The notes below the pieces were generated by a model. It ran no database searches and was not told where the DNA came from. It saw only the letters and a program-made list of their open reading frames with translations. Positions 46,253 through 57,690 of a stretch of 64,000 nt of DNA are shown piece by piece (position 1 is the first letter of the stretch; each line of letters opens with the position of its first letter). The stretch spans positions 1-64,000 of the forward strand of contig CANTAL010000694.1 of NCBI GenBank assembly GCA_947650365.1, in the 5' to 3' direction. The position numbers were made by a program, and so were the translations under genes. Source of the stretch: Chamaelirium japonicum. Taxonomy: Eukaryota; Streptophyta; Magnoliopsida; Liliales; Melanthiaceae.

Positions 46253-46290
46253 TCTCTGCTTGTGTGCCCGTGTTCTGGGTGTGGTTCTCC
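46253..46290. other. Empty target site of the CACTA element
   Basis: TGTGTCTCTGCTTGTGTGCC followed directly by CGTGTTCTGGGTGTGG joins the two flanks of the CACTA element (31,978-31,997 and 43,260 onward). One target trinucleotide, here CCG, stands in place of TCG. Confidence 0.9.
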
Positions 46291-46299
46291 CGTTGTGCC

Positions 46300-46649
46300 C
46301 TGATGTCGCTATCGAGTATGTCCTTTGCATGTCCTTGTGTGCCCTGGTCGTGCGACACACCGACACCTTGCCTAAGGTACATGTCGTCATTCCTTTGCGA
46401 TACGCCGCCTTGCCTAAGGTTTAATCTCGGCACGCCTGCACTCTATCGGTCCTACCTGCGCCCTGCACTCGACACTCTGTTAACCGCCTGTGCTCTGCAC
46501 TATGCCGGCCTTTCTTCCTCTGTGCCATGCGCCGCCATCCGGTTTGCCCGTGCCCATCGTCCAACCAATGGCCCTGCATCCCCTGTGCGCGGCCCACCTG
46601 CCGATCGTTCCCTGTGCGCGGTCCCCTGTGTCGGCTGACCTGTCGGCCG
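46300..46649. other. GC-rich tail of duplication copy 2
   Basis: GTCCTTTGCATGTCC...ACACCTTGCCTAAGG blocks and CTGCACTCTGTTAACCGCC-type blocks resemble 43,290-43,380 and the interior of the small LTR element (55,400-56,120). No gene. Confidence 0.6.
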
Positions 46650-49600
46650 TGTCACGCCCCAGAAATCTGAAACCGATCCCTGGGGTGTGAGATGAGAAAA
46701 ACCAAGGGTTTTAGGGTTTGATCAACGGTCTACTCCAATTAGGGTTTCTCACAAGGCTTCTAATCTCTCAAGAATGATGAAGAAGGAGCAGGGAGAACAA
46801 GGGGAATTTTAAAACTTATTTTTAAAAAAATATTTTTCTAGTAAAAAAAAAGTAGAGAGATACAAAATGTTGTCGATAAGAGAAAATGACCAAACTCGAC
46901 CTTCACTAGGGTATTTCCCTCAGCATATAGCGTCTGTCAGTGCCCCACATGCTGACAAAAGTCCCTCTTAAGGGAGCACGAGGCTCAAACCTTTGACGGC
47001 GAGCCGAGTAGCCTCGCCCGCTCTCTAGCACTCGGGCACTGATTTAGAGGTCCTATCTACAGGGCTAGTCAATTAGTTCACTTTACAACTTATATTTTCA
47101 TAGCAAGCTACCCTAGGCTTGGGGCCTTGAGGGGAGGCCTACCCAAAAAGAATACAGTTGTATCATTGCCACTAATAGCATACACTAAGCCAAATAAAGT
47201 ACGATTACATTGCCATAAGGAAAATGACTATTACAAGACATACTGTAATCTAAGACTCCACTGCCGTCCTAACTCCGCCGCTGGCCTCGTGCTGCGGCTA
47301 CCCTTGAGTCTCTGAACCTGAAGAAGAGCCTACTCGTGGGAATGAGTAGCCCCCAAAATGAATTGAAAGATTAGCCAAATAAATGGCTAGTGACAAACTA
47401 ACTGCCTAGGTAATTAATTAATGACGCCTGCATTTTATAAGTAGTTTACTGATTATCCTAATTGTCCAATTATGTTTTCAATCATGTCCTAAGTGTCTAT
47501 GCAATGTCTACATTCTCATGCAATTATTGATGTCACTAGGTTATCGAGAGTACCATTTTACAATTAATAAAATTAAACACACTCAATGTGAACCCCGGAT
47601 ATTTTGTTCATCCTGCCCCCGGTTGGGCATTACTATAGGGCCTTTTATTTTGATGTAGAGGGCCAACTCTCTCGCCGTGCATACTCCGACACCATGTACA
47701 AAGTCACCCATATGATCATAAGGGGTTTTCCGTCTTTCACGGTGGAGATCTACCGCCCAACTTGCTTTCCTTGGGGGCTTCAACTACCTCGGGACAGGAT
47801 TGCTAGGCCAATCCCTCTTCGAGGGCACCACCTATAGGCTTTACCACAACCCCTGCCCGTGACCCCCTAGCCTATTGATCTTCGGCTGTGCAGGGTGGTT
47901 CACGGCACTTGCGCACACGGGGTCCGAATCTTTCCATATGATAGAATATCACACAATTATAATAATAAAGTGATTTCGATGTTTTACCCCGGGATTCGCA
48001 CCGCGCTCACAACCCATGCATCACAATAAACCTAAATTACTCTCGCCCGTATTCCTGTGTGCCCGGGTCTCCACATTCCATCCAGGAGAGTGAGCCCGAT
48101 AATTATTAATCTCCAATCTTAAGGGAATTCCTACTTTCGGTGTCCAAGCAATCAGAAAAATTATTATTTAATTATTAATATTTTTAAGCATGCGTCGTCG
48201 TACTCGCGACTCCGCATGCAAGGCGGGGTCCACTCGACCACATGCGACGATATCCGGTGGGACCCGTATGCAGTGTTATGGACACCTACCCTTAATTTCT
48301 ATAATAGCATGATTAACTATCTAAAACAGCATGTAGTGTCACCTGGAAAGTGTGCTCGGGCTGTTGCTGCTAGGTGTCCTTCGCTCTGTCTCCGACTTGG
48401 TCCATGCACCCACTAACTGCCAAACATACCAGCCGCCTATGGTCATTAAGTGCTACTAAAATATCGCTAGCTTAGGCCCTGATTGGCCGAGTCGAGAATT
48501 TTTAGCATCGTCGAACGCTGGTCTACCAGCACGCAAAACGATATTCCAAGGGAATCGTCTCGGTTAGTCGACATTATCAATGCTAGAAGTCGTTTTAGGG
48601 TTCAATGGCGCTATTCCGACAAAACGGTCATAACCGCGTCGATCGATGGCAAAATCGGCAAAGCCGATCATGATCAGCTTGCTTTGCCAAAGGATATGTT
48701 TACACGGGAATCGCACTAGTGACCATCCTAGGTTGCTAAGTAGCACCTCGTTGCCGCTAAAAGGGTCGGTCTCGTGTGCAACAACCTCATAAGGTGTTTG
48801 GACCCGCATCGGTATCCTCAACCTTGATACGAGCGCGACTAGAGGAGATCGGGCCCGCTAACTTCTAGTGTGGGTTCTTACGGGGCTAGATCGTGGGTCT
48901 AGTTGGTGTGCCAGGTCACGACTTGGCGTGAGATCATCGGGGCAACCTGCCGCTGGTCCACCGGTTGTTAAGCAACTGGCAACGGTCGTGGTAGGGGGGC
49001 AAGGGAAACGTTGCGGTCTAACTCGGTCGGCACGTTGGTGACTAGGCGTGAGGAGATGCCGAGCCAAGGGCGATCGAGTGCTATTCGTTGCCCGGCCGCC
49101 AACGGCGAGGCCGTCGGCAACCTCAGCAACGTAACCAACCGGGGCAGCGCCTAGCTAGTCGGACCAATCAGATGGAGGTTTGGCTTGGCTTGGTCGACTT
49201 TCCCGACCGTATTACTAATGACCACTTGGCGGGCAGCCATGGCTGTATCGGAGGCAAAGGCCACGGGGGGCCGGGGTCGATAGGGTCCACAAGAAAAAAA
49301 TGTCGTCGGCACCGGGTCGGCTTCGCTGGCTGCACAGCCACCTGCCACATGGCCGATGGCCTTAGTCGCGCAGGTCACAACAGGGGAGGGGTCTCTTCGG
49401 CTGCACAGTCGTCGGCCACCGGGTCGGCGGCCATGGCCGTGGCATGAGAAGAAGGTGAGAAAAGGGGGGTGGCTGTGGTCGGTCAACCCACAACACACAT
49501 ACACACAAAAGAAAAAAGAAGGGGGGAAAGGCCGACCTAGTGCCGGGGTCGTCGGCTTCGGCAGCTCCGACCGGCTACGGCTCCTTCTGGCTCCGGTGCA

Positions 49601-50513
49601 TCCTCCTCCCCGGCGCTAGTATGCTCCGGCGGCGGCTCCTCCTCCGGCCGGCAGCGCTCCGACTGCCGCGCGCCACACACACAGCAAGAGGGAGAGGAGA
49701 GAGAAAGATCGGACGGGAAAGAGAGGCTCGGAGAAGGGGGGGTGAAGGGGGTCGGGCTGGGAAAGGGGGAGTAAGGCAGGGGTTTTAAAAGGGAGGGGAG
49801 CGACGGCCGGCAAGGTAGGGGCGGCTGGCAGGGTAGGGGGGCGGCGGCCGGCTGGGTAAGGGGCGGCGACCGGCGAGAATCCGGTCTAGATTCGCGGGCT
49901 CGAGATGAGGGGAGGGGCGGCTCAGGTGGTGATTTTGGGGGGAGGGCCGGGTCGGATCGGGTTTGGGGGAGAGAGAGAGAGAGAGAGAGAAAGGGTCGGT
50001 GAGAGGGTGAGGGAGATCCGAGAGAGAGAGGGGATCGGTTGAGGGGTCTGATGAGAAAGAGAGAGAGAGATTAGAGAGATAGGGGAGAAGAGAGGAAGAG
50101 AGAGAGAGAGAGAGAGATGGGTCAGGTCGGGTATTGGGTTTGAGGGTTGGGTTTTTGGGTTTTGTTTTGGGTTTTAGTTTCGTTTTAGTTTTTTTTTTTT
50201 TTCGAGCCGACTCGAGTCGCACCGAGGCGCGCCGGCACGCGACCCTCGTCGAGTCCTATAGCCTCGCCACAGTACCCTTTTTTTTATTATTAAAAATATA
50301 TTATATAGAAAGAACATTCATGCCCTGTCTCGATGCACGTGCTCACTGTTCATGTAACTACACCACGGTTGCAACCTTGCGACTATACCCGGGACCCACT
50401 GCCTGGTCCCGTACAAGCACAACCAATAGCATCACCATTAATGATATTAAAATAATATTATATAATAACTGGGTTGCTCAGGACGGAAACACCCTGGAAT
50501 GTCGGTCACTACA
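46650..50513 (-). repeat. 3' LTR of a Tekay/Del-type Ty3/gypsy element
   Basis: This 3,864-bp LTR starts TGTCACGCCCC and ends GTCACTACA on the + strand. The adjoining TCCTACCCATCTT is the inverse of a polypurine tract, so the element runs on the - strand. Very long LTRs and a TGTCACGCCCC terminus are usual for this chromovirus lineage. 46,645-46,649 (GGCCG) is the outer target copy; the partner is lost. Long stretches (49,960-50,120) are GA-rich. Confidence 0.8.
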
Positions 50514-50935
50514 TCCTACCCATCTTAATAGAATTTTTGTCCCGAAAATTAAATAACACTAGTCATCAAACAAAGAAGGGTACAGGGATCGCATCGCAGA
50601 CTCAAGTTCCCAAGTAGCTTCCTCCTCACTGCAGTGTTGCCACTGCACTTTCACCATAGGGATGGTCTTCGTGCGAAGCACTCGATCATCGCTAGCCAGA
50701 ATCTTGATCGGCCGCTCCTCGTAGAGTACATCTGAACTGAGGGGCTGGTTCTACCAATCCAGCACGTGGGATGGGTCTGGCTCGTACCTCCGAAGCATTG
50801 ACATGTGGAATACACCATGGACTCTAGAGATCTGTGGAGGCAGCGCCAGCTGATATGCTACCTCACCAACTCTCTCCAAGATCTCGAAGGGGGCGATGAA
50901 TCTCGGAGCCAACTTCCCTTTCAGGTGTTCGGTAT
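50514..50935 (-). mobile_element. Internal remnant of the Tekay/Del-type element
   Basis: Shows the end of the integrase region (KLAPRFIAPFEILERVGEVAYQLALPP...RVHGVFHMSMLRRYEPD), typical of chromoviruses, then about 240 bp to the polypurine tract. Everything upstream in the element is absent and LINE sequence follows, so it is a truncated fossil. Confidence 0.85.
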
Positions 50936-51913
50936 CTAGAGGCTTCATTTCAGGTATTGGGGATCCTTCTTGGGTGGTGACCAATTTACATTTTGCAGAT
51001 GGCACCCTGCTTTTCTGTGGGGCTAGCAGGGCTCAGGCCGCGGTTCTTAAGATTATCTTATACTCGTTGGAGTTATCAACATGCCTGAAGATCAACTTCT
51101 CAAAGTCCTCTGCTTTTTATTTGGGATCGAATCAGAACAAAGGTAATTGCCTTGCTGGGATTCTTAATCGTCAGGTTGATTCATTGCCACCGAGGTACCT
51201 GGGGCTACCAATTAATGACAAGCAACTCTGGCGGTCGGATTGGCATAAACTTATCAAGAAAGTGGAAGCAAGGCTGAAAGGTTGGAAAGGCAAACACCTA
51301 TCCATCGGGGGGCGCCTTACTCTGATCAACTCAGTCTTCTCAGCAATCCCGTCCTACTACATGGCCTTCTTCTACCTCCCCTCTTGGGTGATCAAAAGAA
51401 TCGACTCCTTGCGTTGATCCTTCTTATAGAGAGGGGCGACGGGCAACCTGGGTTCCTATCATTTGATGAATTGGGGTGCGGTTTGTAAACCGAAGGATCA
51501 AGGAGGCCTGAGAATTATTCACCTTCGAGACCACAACAGGGTGATGCTCGGCAAATGGTGGTGGTGTCTTCAGCAAGATCAAGATGATAACTAGAGTAGG
51601 ATTATCGATGTGAGATACTTCAAAAGATTCTCAGCTCTTCATGTGCGTAGCAGATAACGAGGAAGATATCTCACTTTTGGCGGGGTATTATGAAGGTGGG
51701 CCAAGTTTACAAATGTGGCAACCAGCTGATGCTTGGCAACGGTAGGATTATCCGGTTTTGGGAAGATAGGTGGCTCGGGGAGATGCCTCTACGTAGTCTC
51801 TTCCCGGAGCTGTACGCTCAGGCTAGACGGACCTCAGCTACAGTCTGCTCTCAATGTTCTATTGAGAATGATGTCACCGTCTGCAGGCCTCGCTTTCTAG
51901 CTGAGGTTTCTCC

Positions 51914-51978
<65 letters not shown>

Positions 51979-52729
51979 CCTTGAGTAATATGATGACTAT
52001 CCTCAGCCTTGTCTCTATCATTCCGGACAGGGATAGAGCTAGTTGGAGATGGACTTCGGCTGGCTCCTTCTCCGTGAAGTCCTTCTATCGATTCCTCAAT
52101 TTTAGTGGTACGGTCAGTCCCTTTGCTAAGGCATTGTGGCGTACTCAGGCCCCGTTACGCTTCAGAATTTTTATGTGGCTAGCTTTGCATAACCGTATTC
52201 TCACTCGGGCTAATCTCCAGAGGCGGCAGCACCCTAACCTTCATGAGGTCTCTTGCCCTTTCTGTGATCACCCGCTGGAGATTGTGAACCATCTGCTCTT
52301 GAATTGCTCCTCCTCCAATCTGATTTGGGATAAATTATGGACCAAGCTTTCTTTGGGTGGCCGTCCGATGACTATTGATTCTCTCTGAACTAAGTGGCGC
52401 AAGAAGTGGGTTCCAAAGTAGATGTGCCCGGAGTGGAACCTTCTGGTTGTGGCGGTTTGTTGGCTGATCTGGTACGTCAGGAATCACTTAGTCTTTGACG
52501 GCGCCGCAACCTCTTTGGAAGGGATGCTTCAGCAGGTGAAATGCCTTATGCTTTCGTGGATATTAGCCCTCATGGAAGTAGCAGGATCTCACATGGACTC
52601 CTTTCTCTGTACTGTGTTTTGATCTCTTCGTGTGTCTTGTTCTTGTACTTTCCTTTTCGTTTTTAATAAACCGGTAGGGGTCTAAGCACCCCCTGTCATC
52701 TCCTAGAGGGATTCTCTAAAAAAAAAAAA
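50936..52729 (+). mobile_element. 5'-truncated plant L1-type LINE, end of ORF2
   Basis: Begins within the reverse transcriptase (VVTNLHFADGTLLF, where the usual FADD box is FADG), followed by the RT thumb region (PPRYLGLPI, WHKLIKKVEARLKGWKGKHLSIGGRLTLINSV). Next come a stop near 51,416, a middle part in other frames, then FWEDRWLGE and a zf-RVT domain (FRIFMWLALHNRILT, CPFCDHPLEIVNHLLLNC). It ends with a short 3' UTR and an A12 tail at 52,718-52,729. A (CT)n tract sits at about 51,919-51,975 in the coding part. Several stops and frame changes show it is dead. No target duplication was found, so the left junction with the LTR element may be a rearrangement. Confidence 0.88.
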
Positions 52730-53274
52730 CTATGTGCGAAGATGAGAATGCATATAAAAGAAACTCGAAGTTTAAAATATGTTGCATTCTCAATATAATG
52801 AAAACACACACAATGAGAATTCGAATCTATGTATCATAAAAAATATTATAAAACTAAAGTATGATAACGCAATATGCATGCAATATACCTGATAAGTTTT
52901 TCACATTGCTTTTCTATAGTCTTTGACTAAAGCTTGCAAACCACCTTCAACATTTTCAATGGGCTATGTGGAAGTATAAAATCACACTCAAGTGTACGTA
53001 GCCAAATGTTTGGGCTCACACATACTATTCAAGAGATTGTTTTTGGTCAAAGTACAAGCCAACAAACAAGAAACCATTACCGATGTCTCATTGATCCACC
53101 CTTGTGCCATCTTGTGTATCATTGTACCAACTTGCGCCACATGTTACACCACCTGTATGCCACCTTGAAACCCCTTGGCACCACCTTGCATTACTCTTGC
53201 GCTACCCTTGTTTTGGACCTGAGTGATCCACGTACTTCGTCAAGAGAGAAGTAGAGCTTCATGTATGGAATTAG
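52730..53274. other. Intergenic; nothing recognised
   Basis: AT-rich sequence without a coding region or recognisable repeat. Confidence 0.6.
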
Positions 53275-53640
53275 GGTTGCAAATGAGCCGAGCCGAGTCG
53301 AGCTTTGGTCTGTTTGAGCTTGTTTGTTTATTTAATGTGCCTAAATTTCAGGTTTGGGCTTGGGCTTGACTTGTTTAATAATCGAGCCGAGCTTTGGTTT
53401 GCTTGAGCTTGGCTCATTTATTAAACGAGCCTTTAGTTCAAACTAGGCTTTGCTCAATTAGTGATCGAATGCTCCCTGATCGAGCTTGTTCATGAATTTC
53501 AAAATCAGTCAAAAGCATGGACCATATATGCTAGGTCGATCTATTCAAGCCATTTATGAGCCTATTCACGAGCTCTAAACAAGCATGTTTTCGAGCCCAA
53601 CCAAGCCGAGCTTTGGTCTGCTTGAGCTTGGCTTGACCAG
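53275..53640. repeat. GAGCCGAGC-rich dispersed repeat
   Basis: Starts TAGGGTTGCAAATGAGCCGA and carries several GAGCTTTGGTCTGCTTGAGC blocks; it is the counterpart of 3,750-4,255 in inverse orientation. The start resembles small hAT-like ends, but the right end is undefined. Confidence 0.5.
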
Positions 53641-54073
53641 TCACAAGAGTACATGCCTCAAACGCAAATGGTGAGATCTAAAAGCATGTTTAGATTCGAT
53701 AGTCAAAGACATTAATTTCATATGGAATGGGAATACTTATGTTGTTTGCACATAATACTTATGATACAACCATAAGCTAATGTTTAGCACATGTGCATCA
53801 TGTATCACAACCTTTAGATGTGATATGCTTCTTGAGATTTAACTAATTGGATAGCAATAATCTTAAGAAGTGATGATCTAGAAGTTTTCAGTGTTATCCC
53901 ATGTTGGTCTCCTAGAATGATGAGTTATCTCATGCATATTCTAGATTTGATTACAAAAAGATTTATAAATATTTTTGATGTATGTTGGTTAACATTCACA
54001 TTTGAGATATCGGTTATGGAAAAGTTGTAGCTTCTAAAGATCAAAGTGTGGGGGGTGCCTAGCTAAGGTATGA
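53641..54073. other. Intergenic; nothing recognised
   Basis: AT-rich, no coding region or repeat seen. Confidence 0.6.
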
Positions 54074-54430
54074 ACTCAAACTAGGGCTGGCAATTTTGGA
54101 CCCGACATGAAGTTAGCGGGTTTGGGTCAGGGTTAAACGGGTTTGGGTCGTAAACGGGTCGAAACGATAGACCCGTTTAATAAACGGGTCGGGTCCAGAT
54201 TTAGGGTATGGACACGGTAGACCCAGGAAGACCCGTTTAAAATTTAACGGGTCGTGTCGGGTCGAGTCTACCTACAATCCAATACTGTAATATGTAGTAC
54301 CAACGGGTCTATTGGGTCAGATCGGGTCGAGTCGGACTGAGTTGGATCGAGTCGACTGAATAGACCCGTGTGGTAAACGGGTCTTATCGTGGCTACTCGT
54401 TTATAAACGGGTCGGGTACGGGTTTAGGAT

Positions 54431-54607
54431 TATTAGATGTAGTGTGTTAGTATTCTATTAGTCCCACCTCGGTTGTGGTAATGTAATGCTGTGCGTTCTC
54501 TCTCTATATAAGGAGAGGTAATCTTGTGTAATGACAATGTGATTGATGAGATAATACAAGGAGCTTTTCTCCCCAAACCTATTCTCTCTCCTCCTCTCTT
54601 CGTAACA
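54431..54607 (+). repeat. 5' LTR of the small LTR element
   Basis: Starts TATTAGATGTAGTG, ends CGTAACA; the outer bases are TA...CA rather than TG...CA. Confidence 0.9.
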
Positions 54608-54621
54608 TGGTATCAGAGCCT
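54608..54621 (+). promoter_or_regulatory. Primer-binding site (initiator tRNA-Met type)
   Basis: TGGTATCAGAGCCT directly follows the 5' LTR; this is the standard plant copia primer site. Confidence 0.92.
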
Positions 54622-56159
54622 GGTTAGGGTTTCACAGATCCATCTCTGGCCTCGGCCTCCCCGGTCCGTCGGGGACGCCGGGTATAGTAAAAATCTTTTT
54701 TTTTTCTCCTCCAGTCTCGTCGCGAAATCCACCACGCGCCCTTCTCCTCTCGTGATGGCGTCCTTCTCCACGAGCCACCAGATCGAGATCGCAAGACTCC
54801 AATCGCGAGTCTCCCTGCTATATGAGATCGTGCCCGAGACCTGCGCGACCTCGAGATCTGTTCACCGGCGTAGCACACATGCTCCGAGCCCTCAAACCGG
54901 CCTCCTCCCTCGAGGCCTTTTTCGGCAACCCGGGTCGCGGTCGCCGTCTCCTGCCACGCTGGCCACCGGTACCTCGCCAGATCTGGTCCATCCGGCGCCT
55001 ACCGGCCGCTCGTCGGAGCCTTGCGCCCGTTCCTTGCGGTCGTCATCTCCTGCCGCGTGGGCTACCGGTCCCTCGCCGGATCTGCTCCATCCGGCGCCCA
55101 CCGATCTTCCTCTCTTCTGCGTAGCAGCGGCACCGGCATGAGGACCCTGGTCTTCCTCTCCGGAGCAGCATGGACGGTTGAGATCCGGCCAGGCTTTAGC
55201 TCTGGCCCTTCGACCTTCCGACCCTGGCCCTGCGCCCCCGCTGCCCGTGTTCCGTCCCTGTGCCCACTGTCCGAGAGGATCCCATGCTGCCCTCTGTTCT
55301 CCGAGCTCCGAGCGGATCCCCATCTCCCCTGGCTTCCTGCTGCGCGCAAACCCGATCGCACCGCGCCGGCCCTACGACACACGCAACACCCCCTACCGTA
55401 GTATGTCCCAGTGTGTGCGTTCCGGTCATGGTGTCCTCGTGTGTGTCCCTACACATGAGTCCCCTACACCTAGCCTTGTTGTCCCTACTTCTTTGGGAGT
55501 GTGTCCCTGTATGTCCATGCGAGTGTGTGTCCCTGCATGTCCATGCGAGTGTGTCCTCATGTGCGTCCCTATCGTGTGTTCCTACGTGTGTCCTGGATGT
55601 CCTGGCCGTGAGACATCTTGTCAAGTGTGTCCCAGCGTGTCCATGCGTGTCTGGGTAGTGCACACCTTGCCTAAGAACTTATTGTCTACTTCTTGTCCTT
55701 GTGCACCGTGCCGGCTTTCTCGATGCAGTCGTCTTCAACCCTTGCGTCGGACTATCTATTTCAGCCCCTGTCTTGTCTCGTCAACCTCTTCCTCAGTCGC
55801 TAGCTAGATCTCCCCCTTTTTTCGATCAATCCACGAACACTTAGATCCTCTTCTCCCGAAGTGGAGAGCTTCTGGATCTCCTACTCCTCAGATCTGGCGA
55901 TATCAGAGCTCCGGCCTTCTCTACTTCACCTGGTCGCTCGATCCTGGTCCTGCGCTCTACTGGTCTGCCTGCTTTTGCACTAGTGCCCTGCTCCATGCGC
56001 TCTACCGGTCCGCCTGCGCTTGCACTCTCCCTGCGCCCTGCACTCTGTCAGCCCACTGCGCCTTGTGCTTTGTCAGCCCTCCTTGCGCACTGTGCCCTAC
56101 CAGTCCGCCTTGCGCCCCAGTCACCGTTGGCCCTCATTGATTGCACCCTCATCAGATCC

Positions 56160-56400
56160 GGCCTGGCCGGTTTCTTTTGATCCTCTTTAGTTCCGGTCAC
56201 ACTTGTTTTGTGCCGGCTTTTGGATCATTTTTCGTTCCGGTCACACTTGTCTTATGCCGGCTTTTGATCCTCTCTAGTTCCGGTCACACTTGTTTTGTGC
56301 CGGCTTTTGGATCCTCTCTTGTTCCGGTCACACTTGTCTTGTGCTAGCTTTTGGATCCACTCTCGTTCCGGTCATTCTTGCGCCGGCTTTCGGATCCTCT
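56160..56400 (+). repeat. Tandem GTTCCGGTCACACTTG units in the small LTR element
   Basis: About five units of roughly 45-52 bp (TCCGGTCACACTTGT, TTGTGCCGGCTTTTGGATCC) in tandem. Confidence 0.85.
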
Positions 56401-56868
56401 TCCTTTCCTTGGTCATGTGACCCTATCAGAGCTACGACTCTTCATTTTCTCCTTCTTCTTTGTCTGTGATGATTGGGATCTTCTAAGAGGTTCAAGTATT
56501 TGCTTCGGCCGGGTGCTTGCCTCCTATGATATCTCACTCATTCACACCTTTTCTTAGCCGATCTCTCTCTCCTTTCGACCTCCTTTATTGTCGGCTTCCA
56601 TCATCGTCGGCTTCCTCCGCTCCGATCCTTAGTGATCATTGCTAATTCTCCCGGTTGTCCTGCTTACAGGTTGGCCGGGTTCCCCCGGTTGTCCTTCTTG
56701 CAGGTCAATCGGGTTTTCAGGACGACTTGCTTGCAGGTCGCCCTGACATTATCGTTACTTTACAGAAAAAAAAGGGTTATTTGATGTAATTTTTTTTTTC
56801 TTTTTTTCTCCTTTTTTTTATTAAGTAAACTGATGTCGGTTTATACCTTATATCAGTTTGACGGGGGG

Positions 56869-57045
56869 TATTAGATGTAGTGTGTTAGTATTCTATTAGT
56901 CCCACCTCGGTTGTGGTAATGTAATGGTGTGCGTTCTCTCTCTATATAAGGAGAGGTAGTCTTATGTAATGACAATGTGATTGATGAGATAATACAAGGA
57001 GCTTTTCTCCCCAAACCTATTCTCTCTCCTCCTCTCTTCGTAACA
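56869..57045 (+). repeat. 3' LTR of the small LTR element
   Basis: A 177-bp copy of the 5' LTR, followed by target copy AGGAT. Confidence 0.9.
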
Positions 57046-57149
57046 AGGATCTAGACACGATTAGTTAAACGGGTCGGATCCGGGTCTAGGGATTTGAACA
57101 TGACCCGAAACTAGACACGACACTACCCGTTGCCACCCCTAACTCAAAC

Positions 57150-57422
57150 CCTAGTAGAGAGTATATAGCATAGTGATAATTTCATTGTCTATCTCACCTT
57201 TCCATGTTAGTGTCAAATATATATCTATCCTGTTGGCTACTCATTTTTAGACTAGAGAATATTTTGAATCATATGAATCACCTCTTATCAATAAAAAGAT
57301 TTTTGATAATTATCGATCCTTTTGAGCTAATGAAATGTTGCAGATTTATCAAAAAAAAAAAAAAATATTTTGGTCATTATACTTGGGGATATTTTTGTAA
57401 AAAAAACCCTTTCAAACCGTGT
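57150..57422. other. Intergenic; nothing recognised
   Basis: AT-rich, no coding region seen. Confidence 0.6.
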
Positions 57423-57690
57423 TTGGGGAGCAAATATATATATTTTTTTTTGAAGGGTAAAAACTAATCTATTACTGGAAAATAAAGACAATTACAGGAC
57501 ACGGCTTGTCTCTGAATGAGCAAGCAGACCACACGACCATGGAGTCCACAGCAACAATAAAACCCTACCTCATCGCACGAGGAGCAGACCGACATGGTAG
57601 CCCCAGGACTAGAGAAAACACACATCACTCAAGTTAAGAAAAAAAATAACACAAACACCAGTGAACAAGAGCAACAGATATCTAATCGCA

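Larger units (their letters stand above)
43391..46640. repeat. Tandem duplication, copy 2
   Basis: Repeats copy 1 in the same orientation. It lacks about 1.7 kb of the subtilase gene (copy 1 sequence from about 28,667 to 30,386), and most of copy 1's 31,260-31,970. It contains the unoccupied CACTA target near 46,268. Confidence 0.9.
54431..57045 (+). mobile_element. Small non-autonomous LTR element (2.6 kb, copia-type primer site)
   Basis: Two 177-bp LTRs (54,431-54,607 and 56,869-57,045) are flanked by a perfect 5-bp target duplication AGGAT (54,426-54,430 and 57,046-57,050). The LTR carries a TATA box (CTATATAAGG). The primer site TGGTATCAGAGCC, complementary to initiator tRNA-Met, follows the first LTR at once, and the polypurine tract GACGGGGGG precedes the second. 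The 2.26-kb interior encodes no polymerase. It has a short gag-like opening frame (from about 54,754), GC-rich blocks and several copies of GTTCCGGTCACACTTGT. The LTRs differ at only about three positions, so the insertion is young. Size fits between TRIM and LARD classes. Confidence 0.9.
54082..57141. mobile_element. hAT-like small element split by an LTR element
   Basis: Ends TAGGGCTGGCAATTTTGGACCC and (inverse) TAGGGGTGGCAACGGGT, flanked by a perfect 8-bp target duplication ACTCAAAC (54,074-54,081 and 57,142-57,149). Without the insertion at 54,431-57,050 it is about 440 bp, made of AAACGGGTCGGGT blocks. Same broad family as 60,549-61,566. Confidence 0.88.

Noticed and set aside
49088-50222. 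Open frames in the long LTR, including a Ser/Leu/Pro-rich one
   Set aside because: They lie wholly within the Tekay-type LTR and reflect GC-rich and GA-rich composition.
54524-55807. Possible genes of 100-210 codons
   Set aside because: They lie inside the small LTR element; no polymerase or host domain is recognisable.
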